Positions 29,152 through 37,553 of a stretch of 64,000 bases of DNA are shown here, in pieces. The first letter of the stretch is position 1. Each line of letters opens with the position of its first letter. The notes under the pieces were generated by a model. That model was not told where the DNA came from, did no database searches, and saw only the letters and a list, made by a program, of their open reading frames with translations. Made by a program: the position numbers and the translations under genes. This stretch comes from UBA1845 sp002338715 (GTDB lineage: Bacteria > Planctomycetota > Phycisphaerae > UBA1845), in the NCBI GenBank assembly GCA_035344155.1, contig DAORAL010000005.1, forward strand, positions 62,001 through 126,000, in the 5' to 3' direction.

Positions 29152-29881
29152 GATCCTCCACCTTCCGAGACATTGCGCCAAGTCATTACCAGATGACGTA
29201 CGATAGCCCAAGGCTGCGGCTGCGTCGAACACCCGCAGATGACTTGGGTCGACGTGACCGGGGCGTCGATTCCGTCACCGTCGTACCCGTCAAGGTCGGC
29301 ACCGTAAGTGGACTTGGTAGCGTCGCCCATTGACCTTTTCCGGCTCAGATTTCCGGTGCGAGTCACATTGTCGGCTGGCGTCTGGCCATTCGTGGGACGT
29401 TGTAGCCAGCGGCGGTCAATTCACGCTGTTGTTTGATGGCACTGTTGTTTGATCGCGGCACGTAACGTGAACCCTTCACGAATCAACACGATGCATTTTA
29501 CACAACACAATCATGATTGATGTCGCCAAACGGTGATCGTTGGCTGCCCGCTGGTTTGCATGGATGGATTCAATTGTTATGCGATTCAGACGTTGAATTA
29601 TCGTGCCTATCAGACATGGGCGAGAATTCCTTTGAAGGTGACCGTTCAACTCTTGAGACGCATTTTTGAAGTATTATTTGCGTGTTTCGCTGTTGCGCAC
29701 TATATTTTGAATTGATTATCGGTGAGCGCGAACGGCTTTTTTGTTCTTCATGGCCAATGGTTCTTCTTCCGCGCTCGTCTTCAAGAATTGTGTTGTTCTA
29801 CCGTCGATCCATTGCGCTGCAGATCAAATCGAGCGCTGTGGTTCAAGACTCGCCCGGCTGATCAAAAGGAGGATTGGTTTT
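29152..29881. other. Intergenic region upstream of the asnB operon
   Basis: About 730 bases lie between divergent genes. A perfect 12-bp palindrome CAATCATGATTG is at 29508-29519. A promoter-like pair is at 29678-29706. A short minus-strand frame near 29148-29366 encodes a Gly/Asp-rich phrase (GADLDGYDGDGIDAP) like exported-protein calcium loops and may be a gene remnant; I do not call it. Confidence 0.45.
29678..29706 (+). promoter_or_regulatory. Sigma-70-like promoter candidate for the asnB operon
   Basis: TTGCGT (29678-29683) and TATATT (29701-29706) are separated by 17 bases, the ideal sigma-70 spacing. The -10 matches the consensus at five of six positions, the -35 at three. The asnB start codon is 175 bases downstream. 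Confidence 0.35.
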
Positions 29882-31444
29882 ATGTGCGGAATCGTCGGCG
29901 TCATTGGTGATGCCGAGCAAACGGCCGCGGAAACGATGCTTGATTCTATCGGGCACCGGGGCACAGACAGCCGGCGCTGGCGGCATTTCGATCGCTTCGG
30001 ATCCTTGGGGATCAATCGTCTTTCAATCATCGATGTGGATCGTGGCGATCAGCCGCTGTTTAACGAAAACGGCAGCTTGGCGCTCGTTTGCAATGGTGAA
30101 GTCTACAATCACGAACCCATTCGGCGCGACCTTGCGGGAACACACACCTTCGCAACCGGTTCAGACGCCGAAGTCATCGTTCACCTCTACGAAGAATACG
30201 GCGATGACGCCATCAAGTTTCTCGATGGCATGTTCGCATTCATTCTCTTCGATTTCAAAAAAGGTCGCGTGCTGATCGGTCGCGATTCGCTGGGAATCAA
30301 ACCCCTGTGGTATCGCAGTGATGGTGAGACCACCTACGTCGCCAGCGAAATCAAAGCCTTGATCGATTATGGTGAACACGGAATTCGCGAACTTCCGCCC
30401 GGGCACATCTGGACAAGCGATGGCGGGGTCGAACGATACTGGGAGCCATGCCTCGCCACCTCCAAACCCGATTTTGGACTTTGCCGATCACTGCTGACGC
30501 ACTCCGTCCGCAAGCGAATGATGAGCGATGTCGGCGTCGGAACATTTCTGTCCGGTGGGATCGACAGCAGTTTGATCACCGCGTTGGCCGCGAAGGAAAA
30601 TCCAAACATTCGCGCGTACACCGTGGGGATGGAAGGCGCACCGGATGTCGAGATGGCCCGTCGCGTCGCGAGTTTTCTGGGCATTCAACACATCGTCAAA
30701 ACATTTACCATCGACGACATGTTGGCGCTCTTGCCGGAAGCGATCTACTACATCGAAAGCTATAACCCCTCGATGGTCACCGGCGCGATTGTGACTTACA
30801 TGTGTTCAAAGCTGGCGGCTGAGGATGGCTCGAAGGTCGTGCTATGTGGTGAAGGCGCAGATGAACTGTTCGGCGGATACTCGGCAGTCCGGTCGCTGAC
30901 GTTCCTCGAATTGCGACGCAAGCTTGCCGACCTGCTTCGCAACCTGCACAAGACCGAGTTGAAGCGACTCGATCGACTGAGCATGGCCACAACGCTGGAG
31001 GCCCGCGTTCCGTTTCTCGATCGGCAGTTTGTTGAGTACGCGTTCAATCTTCCATCGGAAGACAAGATCAAGAACATCGACGGCAAGCGCATTGAAAAAT
31101 GGCATTTGCGAAAGGCGTTTGAAGGGTATTTGCCGGATGAATTGATCTGGCGCGAAAAATGCCCGTTCGATCAAGGCAGTGGTGGACGCTCACTCATTCC
31201 GGTCATCGAAGACACAATCGATGATCAAACATACGCCCGCAAGTGCGAGGAGTATGCGCCGTGGAACATTCAGAGCAAGGAGATGCTGTACTACTTCGAG
31301 ATCTGGAAGAGCCATTTCGGCGAGTTGCTCGAACCGGGGCACACGTTTGAAATGTTCGGCGACTATCCCGTGCTGATGGATCAGATCGCTGACCGTGGAA
31401 TCGCGGCTGCGAAAGAGGCAGCGATCGAGTCCGTCAACTCATGA
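29882..31444 (+). CDS. asnB: Glutamine-hydrolysing asparagine synthetase-like protein
   Basis: The 520-residue protein begins MCGIVGVIG, so after Met removal Cys2 is the N-terminal nucleophile of the class II glutaminase (about 2-190, with NGEVYNH and RDSLGIKPL). The C-terminal ATP-pyrophosphatase domain (about 210-480) has the SGGIDSS P-loop and CGEGADELFGGY. Known members transfer glutamine ammonia to aspartyl-AMP, and relatives form other amides or beta-lactams. AAAGGAGG at 29865-29872 fixes ATG 29882; the frame runs upstream to 29741 without a site, and Cys2 would be buried. Its stop overlaps the next start (ATGA), so the operon context suggests a substrate linked to the neighbouring Ntn hydrolase and symporter; that is inference. 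Confidence 0.93.
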   Translation: MCGIVGVIGDAEQTAAETMLDSIGHRGTDSRRWRHFDRFGSLGINRLSIIDVDRGDQPLFNENGSLALVCNGEVYNHEPIRRDLAGTHTFATGSDAEVIVHLYEEYGDDAIKFLDGMFAFILFDFKKGRVLIGRDSLGIKPLWYRSDGETTYVASEIKALIDYGEHGIRELPPGHIWTSDGGVERYWEPCLATSKPDFGLCRSLLTHSVRKRMMSDVGVGTFLSGGIDSSLITALAAKENPNIRAYTVGMEGAPDVEMARRVASFLGIQHIVKTFTIDDMLALLPEAIYYIESYNPSMVTGAIVTYMCSKLAAEDGSKVVLCGEGADELFGGYSAVRSLTFLELRRKLADLLRNLHKTELKRLDRLSMATTLEARVPFLDRQFVEYAFNLPSEDKIKNIDGKRIEKWHLRKAFEGYLPDELIWREKCPFDQGSGGRSLIPVIEDTIDDQTYARKCEEYAPWNIQSKEMLYYFEIWKSHFGELLEPGHTFEMFGDYPVLMDQIADRGIAAAKEAAIESVNS

Positions 31445-31899
31445 TGGTTTCGTTGGCGGTCACAGCAATATTTTTGGGCGTCGGCGCGCTGCCGGAGGGG
31501 GGCGCGCCCACGCTTACAAGCAATCCACCTGTCGCGGATGGTGGCGCGGCAGTCAGTGAGAACGGCTACTTTCAAATCAGTTGGACACTCGCCGACGCTG
31601 GCGACGACACTGTTTTCGTTCTCGAAGAATCGTCGTCTGCAGATTTCGCAAACCCGATTGAGGTGTACCACGGAGTCGATCGATCCACGACGTTCAGCGG
31701 ACGCCAGGACGGCGTCTCATTCTTTCGCGTCAAGTCCGAAGGAGGATCGTGGGGTGAACCGCTCAAGGTTGTCGTCCAACACCACAGCCTCGGCGAAGCG
31801 TTGATCTATCTCGCTGCCGGGGCGGCGGTGTTTCTGTCGACAGCCGCACTTGTCATTTTCGGTCACATCCAGCACCGCAGGGAAGGGCTGCACCAGTGA
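31441..31899 (+). CDS. Small fibronectin-III-like membrane-anchored protein
   Basis: The 152-residue protein has an N-terminal signal-like segment (LAVTAIFLGVGAL), a fibronectin type III-like beta-sandwich (about 28-113, with YFQISWTLADAGDDTVFVLEE and FFRVKSE), one transmembrane helix (about 120-142, LIYLAAGAAVFLSTAALVIF) and a short basic tail. This predicts a single-pass protein with the domain outside. The start overlaps the asnB stop by four bases, and its own stop overlaps the next GTG start, so it should be made with its neighbours. No named family is recognised; an accessory role to the symporter or hydrolase is a guess. Confidence 0.8.
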   Translation: MMVSLAVTAIFLGVGALPEGGAPTLTSNPPVADGGAAVSENGYFQISWTLADAGDDTVFVLEESSSADFANPIEVYHGVDRSTTFSGRQDGVSFFRVKSEGGSWGEPLKVVVQHHSLGEALIYLAAGAAVFLSTAALVIFGHIQHRREGLHQ

Positions 31900-32861
31900 A
31901 TACCCAACCGACTGGCGGATGCATCTCCGATGTACCCGGTGTTCATATCGGTCATGCGCATAGCGAATCGGGGCATACCGGTGTCACCGTGCTCTTGTTT
32001 GAGTCGGGGGCCATCGCCGGAATCGACATCGGTGGTTCGGCACCGGCGACGCGCGAAACGGAGTTGCTGAATCCCACCAACATGATCATGCGGATTCACG
32101 CAATTCTGTTGACGGGCGGCAGCACATTCGGTCTCGGTGCAGCCGCCGGTGTACAGCGTTTCTTGCAGGAGAAGGATATCGGTTTTCGCGCATCGACCGG
32201 GGTGGTGGTTCCGATCGTTCCGACGGCTGCGATTTTCGATCTGGATGTTGGCAAGCCGCGGATCTATCCCGACGCGCAAATGGGCTACGACGCGTGCCGG
32301 AATGCAAAGGCGAAGCCAACGCGGCAGGGCAGTATCGGCGCAGGTTCAGGCGCGCTGTGCGGAAAGGTGCTTGGAACACCAACAGCAATGCGCGGTGGCG
32401 TTGGGACAGCCTCTATCGCGTTTCCCGATGGCCTGACGATCGGCGCGATCGCTGTGTGCAACGCGTGGGGCGATGTTCTCGATCCGGATACTGGCAGCAT
32501 TGTCGCGGGGGCGCGCGACCCCGACGCACCGGAGCAATTTCTCAATACCGACGATTACCTCATCAAACGGCGCGAGATCGATCCGCGCTTCTTCGGAAGA
32601 GACACAACGCTTTGTGTCGTCGCCACCAACGCCAAATTTAGTCGCGAGCAAATCACAAAGTTGGCAATGATGGCTCAGGATGGGATAGCTCGTGCGGTTC
32701 GACCGTCGCACACAATGTTCGACGGCGACGTCGTTTTCGCCGTGTCGCTTGGTGACAAGGAAGTTGACGTTAATGTCGCGGGCAGCATTGCCGCACGAAT
32801 GATTGTCGAGGCGATCAACCGCGGCGTGCGGGAAGCAAACAAAGTGGAACCCACCAAATGA
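31896..32861 (+). CDS. P1/DmpA-family self-processing Ntn hydrolase (NylC-like subgroup)
   Basis: The 321-residue protein matches the P1 (DmpA, MEROPS S58-like) family. Landmarks are DVPGVHIGHA near the N-terminus, LTGGSTFGLGAAAGVQRFL (about 72-90), the Gly-rich AGSGALCGKVLGTP, and RDTTLCVVATNA. In this family the precursor cleaves itself before a Thr or Ser, usually in an NTT-I/L-GVVAT context; here the site would be Asp236-Thr237, so the Asn before the nucleophile is replaced by Asp. Members hydrolyse D-amino acid peptides, beta-peptides or nylon oligomers. The GTG start at 31896 overlaps the previous stop (GTGA). No signal peptide is seen, so it should act in the cytoplasm. Confidence 0.9.
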   Translation: MNTQPTGGCISDVPGVHIGHAHSESGHTGVTVLLFESGAIAGIDIGGSAPATRETELLNPTNMIMRIHAILLTGGSTFGLGAAAGVQRFLQEKDIGFRASTGVVVPIVPTAAIFDLDVGKPRIYPDAQMGYDACRNAKAKPTRQGSIGAGSGALCGKVLGTPTAMRGGVGTASIAFPDGLTIGAIAVCNAWGDVLDPDTGSIVAGARDPDAPEQFLNTDDYLIKRREIDPRFFGRDTTLCVVATNAKFSREQITKLAMMAQDGIARAVRPSHTMFDGDVVFAVSLGDKEVDVNVAGSIAARMIVEAINRGVREANKVEPTK

Positions 32862-34291
32862 ACAATGCCGTGCTGACACCTTCGACGGGCTGGTTGTTGA
32901 TGGCGCTCTTCAGCGTCGCATGGATTTTGCTTGGCTGGCGCTTGGGACGAAAAGCCAAAACGCTCGATGGTTACATGCTCGCCGGGCGCAACGTTGGCCT
33001 TGCACTCGGGACCGCCACCGCGATGGCCACCTGGGTCACCAGCAACACCACGATGGCCGCACCGCAACTCGCTTACCAAATGGGCATCTGGGGTATGGTT
33101 GGCTACTCGCTTGGCGCGATGGGTTTGATCTTCTTCGCGCCGATGGCCGAGCGGATTCGTGCGTTGATGCCCGAAGGCTACACCAGCGGCGACTTCGTCC
33201 GACTTCGCTACGGCAAGACCGCGTGGCGCGTGTTTCTGGGGATTTCGATTTTCTACGGCATCGGCTGGCTTATCAGCATGGGGATGGCCGGCGGGATTCT
33301 TCTGCACGCACTGACCGGCATCGAGTACAAGGTGGGCATGACGGTGATTTTGTTCGTCTGCATGTTGTACACGATGCTCGGCGGGTTATATGCCGTGATT
33401 GGAACCGATTATATCCAGAGCATTCTCATTCTGGTTGGCATCGTGGCGTTGGCGATCATCGCGTTTGCGCGCCACGGTTTTGAACCCGTCCACGCGACGT
33501 TGGCAGCCGAACGCCCGGCGCTCTTGAATCTGTTGATGCCTGCCGCACTGATGTTCTTATTCAACAATTTGCTCTTTGGTCTCGGCGAAATCTTCCATAG
33601 CAACGTCTGGTGGTCGCGCGCGTTTGCGTTTCGCAAGGGCATCGGACTCAAGGCGTATTTGATCGCGGGTGTCTTCTGGCTGCCTGTTCCGATTACGGCC
33701 GGTGCACTGGCGCTACTTGCGCCGCACCTTGGAATGAACGTGCCAGCCGTCGATATGGTCGGTCCGATGGTGGCGGCGCGGCTGCTGGGGACCGGTGGGG
33801 CGATTGTCATTTTCATTGTTGTGTTTTCGTCGCTCGCCTCAAGTCTCGACTCGTTGCTGGCGGCTACGTCTGACTTGCTGGTCGAAGACATCTATCGCAA
33901 GCATTTCAATCCGGCAGCGAGTGAAGACAAGCTTCGCAGGGCGTCGGTATTCATCATAATTGGGTTGTCGTTGGCCGCATGGTTAATCTGTCTGCCGCGT
34001 TTGACGCACTTGGCTGGCATGATCGCATTCACCGGTGCATTCGTCGGCAGCACGATTTGGCCGATCGCGGCAGGACTTTATTGGCGGCGAACGAATCCGA
34101 TCGGTTCGACCCTGGGTATGGTGGCTGGGAGTGCGATCGGACTGACGGCTTACTACGTGGTCGGGTGGTATGTTGCTGCGCTCGTGGGCAGTGCAGTCTC
34201 GATGCTTGTGGTGCTGACAACCACGCTGCTCGCCCCACGCGACTTTGATTGGTCGGATCTGCAAGAGTCGCCTCAGGAGGCCGCACTATGA
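32858..34291 (+). CDS. Sodium:solute symporter (SSS family)
   Basis: The 477-residue protein is a polytopic membrane protein with about 12-13 hydrophobic helices. SSS features include DGYMLAGRNVGLALGTATAMATWV near the N-terminus, GGLYAVIGTDYIQSILIL (about 170) and SSLASSLDSLLAATSDLLVEDIYRK (about 330), which resembles the conserved urea/pantothenate/proline transporter core. The family moves an organic solute inward with Na+. The pattern is somewhat closer to DUR3-like urea carriers, but the substrate is not decidable by eye. It overlaps the upstream hydrolase gene (ATGA) and the downstream 42-codon gene (ATGA), which suggests equimolar production. Confidence 0.9.
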   Translation: MNNAVLTPSTGWLLMALFSVAWILLGWRLGRKAKTLDGYMLAGRNVGLALGTATAMATWVTSNTTMAAPQLAYQMGIWGMVGYSLGAMGLIFFAPMAERIRALMPEGYTSGDFVRLRYGKTAWRVFLGISIFYGIGWLISMGMAGGILLHALTGIEYKVGMTVILFVCMLYTMLGGLYAVIGTDYIQSILILVGIVALAIIAFARHGFEPVHATLAAERPALLNLLMPAALMFLFNNLLFGLGEIFHSNVWWSRAFAFRKGIGLKAYLIAGVFWLPVPITAGALALLAPHLGMNVPAVDMVGPMVAARLLGTGGAIVIFIVVFSSLASSLDSLLAATSDLLVEDIYRKHFNPAASEDKLRRASVFIIIGLSLAAWLICLPRLTHLAGMIAFTGAFVGSTIWPIAAGLYWRRTNPIGSTLGMVAGSAIGLTAYYVVGWYVAALVGSAVSMLVVLTTTLLAPRDFDWSDLQESPQEAAL

Positions 34292-34416
34292 CCGCGAGCG
34301 CATCCCCAACTCTTTTCAGTGTGCTGATCATTGCGGCCATCATCGGCGCTGCGATCGCCGCCCTCGTGCTGATCGGATTGATCATCAGCGATTGGCGTGG
34401 CCAGCGCCTGTGGTAA
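34288..34416 (+). CDS. 42-residue single-pass membrane protein coupled to the symporter
   Basis: The ATG at 34288 overlaps the symporter stop (ATGA) and is preceded by CAGGAGG at 34274-34280, a near-perfect ribosome site inside the symporter gene. The product has a short polar N-terminus (MTASASPTLF), one strongly hydrophobic helix (SVLIIAAIIGAAIAALVLIG, then LII) and a basic tail SDWRGQRLW. The start overlap, ribosome site and membrane helix together make a real gene likely despite its size. Several SSS transporters have small membrane partners (for example ActP with YjcH, PanF with YhdT), so a symporter subunit is a reasonable inference, but no homology to those proteins is claimed. Confidence 0.75.
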   Translation: MTASASPTLFSVLIIAAIIGAAIAALVLIGLIISDWRGQRLW

Positions 34417-34479
34417 TTGAGCGAACCGCGATTTCTTCAATTATAGACCTTGTCACGTCTCATTTTGGCGTCGGTGACG

Positions 34480-34494
34480 TTGGCGGACCGCCAA
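34480..34494. promoter_or_regulatory. Palindromic operator-like site
   Basis: TTGGCGG-A-CCGCCAA is a perfect 7-bp inverted repeat around one base, placed about 120 bases before the start of the GHL10-type gene and 80 bases before its -10-like motif. It could be an operator; no regulator can be named. Confidence 0.3.
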
Positions 34495-34565
34495 TCGGGC
34501 TTTGGTACTGGCGTGAGCCACGAAGTTTGACAATTGTAACGTTTCAGAAGTGGGCGCGGGCGTTC

Positions 34566-34580
34566 TCGATTTGCTAGAAT
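34566..34580 (+). promoter_or_regulatory. Extended -10 promoter-like motif
   Basis: CTCGATTTGCTAGAAT (core 34566-34580) contains the extended -10 TGCTAGAAT, 33 bases before ATG 34614. The block matches the motif at 20013-20028 upstream of another exported-protein gene. Confidence 0.4.
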
Positions 34581-34613
34581 GTTGCCCTGACCATTTTGCA
34601 CGGAGGGCAAAAC

Positions 34614-36950
34614 ATGCCTGGACGGTTTTTTTCCGCACCGACGACTTTGATTGTCGCGACTTTGGTTATCGGCGTATTCGTTACACCCGGTTTGGCCCAG
34701 GTTGTTACCGTTGACAACGTTGACTCGGGGTTTTCTGTTCTTGCGGGCACATGGGAAACCGGCACGTTTCCGACGCCGCATGGTTCCAACTATCGATGGG
34801 CGCTGACGGTGGATGAGCCGTTTGCCGAAGTCGAATGGCGCCCCAATCTTCCGACATCCGGTTTATATCAAATCGAAGTCTGGTACGTGCAGGGAACGAA
34901 CCGCGCATCCGATGCGGTCTACAATGTGCACCATGCCGGCGGTTCGACGCCCGTCTCCGTCAACCAGCAGGCCAACGGCAGCCAATGGAATATCATCGGC
35001 ACGTTCAGCTTCAACGCGGGCAGTGGCGGCTACATCACGATGAACAACGACGCGAATCCGTTGGTCGTCATTGCCGACGCGGTGCGGTTCACGTCGCTTT
35101 CCGGTGCGACAGCCGACCTGACACTTGCGGTGTCGCCTCCTGGCTCGGGCACAACGACACCGACAGCTGGAATTGTGAATTCGTATTTCGTCGGAGAGAC
35201 GGTCAGCATCTCAGCCGCACCAACAAGTGGAAACGTGTTCGACCATTGGGAGACGTCGGCAGGTTCGCTTCCGGCATCGCCGACCTCTGCATCAACGACA
35301 GTGACAGTTGACCAAAACAAGACAGTGACAGCCGTCTTCGTGCCGGGCGACACGACGCCTTCGTTTCGCGGATTCTGGATTGATGCATTCGGGTTCGGCT
35401 TCAAGAATGCGGCGCAGATCGATGAGATGGTGGCGATGGCCGTTGCCGGTGGATACAACGCAATCGTCCCCGAGGTGCTCGCATATCAAGACAACATCGG
35501 CAGCGGACACGGCGCGTATTGGAACTCGACGATCATTCCCAAAGCCACCGACATCAGCAGTTCGTTCGATCCGCTGGCCTACATGGTCGACCGGGCCCAG
35601 GCGAACGGACTCGAAGTCCACTGTTGGCTGGTGTCATTTCGCGTGAGCGAATCCTGGCCACCCAGCGGCAACAGCATCATGTCCGCCCATCCCGAATGGT
35701 TGATGGTTCCGCAGGCGGGCATCGACGGCGGGCCTGCAACGGTGGACGGCAAATTCACGCTCGATCCGGGGTCAGCCGGTGCGCAGGAATACCTGATGAG
35801 CATCGTTCGCGAACTGGTTACCAACTACGACATCGACGGGATTCACTGGGACTACATTCGCTACACGACCACGAACGCAGGCTATCCGGCTGACATGAAC
35901 TACGACAAGTCGACCCTCGCCCGCTTCCACGATATCACCGGTCGCAGCGATATTCCGTCGACAGGCGACAGTCAATGGAATGAATTCCGCCGACGCACGA
36001 TCACCGAGTTTGCCCGTCGCGCGATGACCGAAGTGGCGACGTTGGACAATCCCAATCAGCCGCTGCGTCACACGGCTGCTCTGATCACGTGGGGTGACGC
36101 ACCCGCAAATTTCTCGTCGAGCAGCGCATACGGCATTTTTCAGAATTGGCGTCACTGGATGGAGATGGGCTACCTCGATGCGGGTATTCCAATGACGTAT
36201 TACAGCGAGTCGGCACACGCCTCGTGGTATCGAAACTGGGTCGATGCGTCGGTCGGATGGCGCTACGATCGCCACATTTACACGGGACCGGCCGTCTATC
36301 TCAATTCATTCGCCGAGAGCATTGCGCAGATGCAGTACGCCCAGAATGCAGGCGCCAACGGATTGAACACGTATTCGTACCGCAGCACCAATGACACGGG
36401 CGCGAACTGGTACGACTGGTATCCGTACGTGAAAGCCAACCTGTTTGCGGGAGCGGTTGACGTTCCGTCGATGCCGTGGCGCGATCCTGATTCCTCGACC
36501 GAGGGCAACGTGTGGGGAAGAGTGACAGATGGTGGCACTGGTGAGCCGATCGATGACGCGACCATCCTGCTCGATGGATTTGACACCGGCATCCGTACCG
36601 ACGGAAACGGTTACTATTTGCTGACGCATGTAGCAGCCGGGGTGGGTGGTTCGCCGAAGGACGTTACCGCAAGATTCACCGGTTATTCGGATGTGTCGCG
36701 GCCGGCGGTTCTGGTTGAACGCGCGGGTTACACCGAGGCCAACTTCGGCATGGGTTCGTGGTTGCCCGGCGACTACGACGCGGATGGTGACGTAGATGCG
36801 GATGACTACGCGGAGTTGAACGGGTGCCTGACCGGACCGATCCCGGGTCAAATGATCGCCGGGTGCGACGTCATGGACCTTGACCTTGACGACGACGTGG
36901 ACCTCGAAGACTTCGCCGAATTCGAAGCCGCGTTCACCACAGGTTCCTGA
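34614..36950 (+). CDS. Exported GHL10-type glycoside-hydrolase-like protein with dockerin-like tail
   Basis: The 778-residue protein starts at ATG 34614 (GGAGGG at 34602-34607) with signal peptide FFSAPTTLIVATLVIGVF. Domains in order: a golvesin-type beta-sandwich (about 28-160, with GLYQIEVWYV and VIADAVRF), an InlB-type B-repeat (166-244, VFDHWETSAGS), a GHL10/DUF187 TIM-barrel-like domain (248-622, with FRGFWIDAFG and DIDGIHWDYIRY), a carboxypeptidase regulatory-like beta-sandwich (630-712) and a dockerin-like pair of calcium loops (716-778). GHL10 proteins are predicted glycosidases, and none of their substrates can be inferred here. It follows the asnB operon but has its own promoter-like motif. 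Confidence 0.9.
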   Translation: MPGRFFSAPTTLIVATLVIGVFVTPGLAQVVTVDNVDSGFSVLAGTWETGTFPTPHGSNYRWALTVDEPFAEVEWRPNLPTSGLYQIEVWYVQGTNRASDAVYNVHHAGGSTPVSVNQQANGSQWNIIGTFSFNAGSGGYITMNNDANPLVVIADAVRFTSLSGATADLTLAVSPPGSGTTTPTAGIVNSYFVGETVSISAAPTSGNVFDHWETSAGSLPASPTSASTTVTVDQNKTVTAVFVPGDTTPSFRGFWIDAFGFGFKNAAQIDEMVAMAVAGGYNAIVPEVLAYQDNIGSGHGAYWNSTIIPKATDISSSFDPLAYMVDRAQANGLEVHCWLVSFRVSESWPPSGNSIMSAHPEWLMVPQAGIDGGPATVDGKFTLDPGSAGAQEYLMSIVRELVTNYDIDGIHWDYIRYTTTNAGYPADMNYDKSTLARFHDITGRSDIPSTGDSQWNEFRRRTITEFARRAMTEVATLDNPNQPLRHTAALITWGDAPANFSSSSAYGIFQNWRHWMEMGYLDAGIPMTYYSESAHASWYRNWVDASVGWRYDRHIYTGPAVYLNSFAESIAQMQYAQNAGANGLNTYSYRSTNDTGANWYDWYPYVKANLFAGAVDVPSMPWRDPDSSTEGNVWGRVTDGGTGEPIDDATILLDGFDTGIRTDGNGYYLLTHVAAGVGGSPKDVTARFTGYSDVSRPAVLVERAGYTEANFGMGSWLPGDYDADGDVDADDYAELNGCLTGPIPGQMIAGCDVMDLDLDDDVDLEDFAEFEAAFTTGS

Positions 36951-37553
36951 CAAAATTGAAAATGGCCTGAGAGAAAATAGAGCGTGCGCTTCGATCAAGC
37001 GCACGCTCCTGACTGGCCTGCATCTGCAGCGCCTTGGCTTCAACTCGATGTTCGCGGAATCCACCGGTCGATTTTGTTGAGACAAGCCCGAGCCGCCGTC
37101 TACTGAGTCTGGTGGGCTGGAGTTTGCATATGCGGGCGATATGTTGCCCGGTCAATTCAGACTTCCCAGTTTGACGAGATTTTGATGCTTTTGATTTCAA
37201 TGTTGGCGATTAAACACTGATATTGCGGATGGCGGGCCCGGTTGCTTCGTGAAACTCACACCAACGAATCTGGCAAAGTTGAAGCAGAGATTCAACCCTT
37301 TGCCCAAAACGTCAGAACCGCTTATGTTTATGACGGGTGGCGACCCACAACGGTGAAAGTCCGCCGGGTCCCTTGAGCATGCACCATTTTCAGATTCGTG
37401 TTGGCATCGCCTTGCGCAAGTCGGGGCGGCTGCGAGCAGGGCTGCGAATTTCGATTGGTTCACTGGCTTTACCCCTTGGTCGATTTTGCAGCATGTGTTT
37501 CTGAAATGTGACGTTTCTAACTGAGTATTCTGAGTTTTTATGGAGAAAGATTC
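36951..37553. other. Intergenic region, no gene seen
   Basis: About 600 bases hold a perfect 12-bp stem-loop just after the preceding gene (36980-37008) and otherwise only short frames. The 3' end is AT-rich and probably holds the promoter of the cytochrome gene. Confidence 0.5.
36980..37008 (+). terminator. Perfect 12-bp stem-loop, likely transcription end
   Basis: GAGCGTGCGCTT (36980-36991) and AAGCGCACGCTC (36997-37008) pair perfectly around a 5-base loop, 30 bases after the stop at 36950. No T-run follows, so it is terminator-like only by stem strength and position. Confidence 0.5.

Noticed and set aside
27748..29196. 482-residue plus-strand frame opposite the transglutaminase/hydrolase gene
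   Set aside because: It is the antisense shadow of a gene with intact catalytic motifs; its own product is basic and feature-free and has no ribosome site.
29148..29366. Minus-strand 72-residue frame with a calcium-loop-like phrase
   Set aside because: No start signal, it overlaps the start of the fusion-protein gene, and the phrase is short enough to be chance or a remnant.
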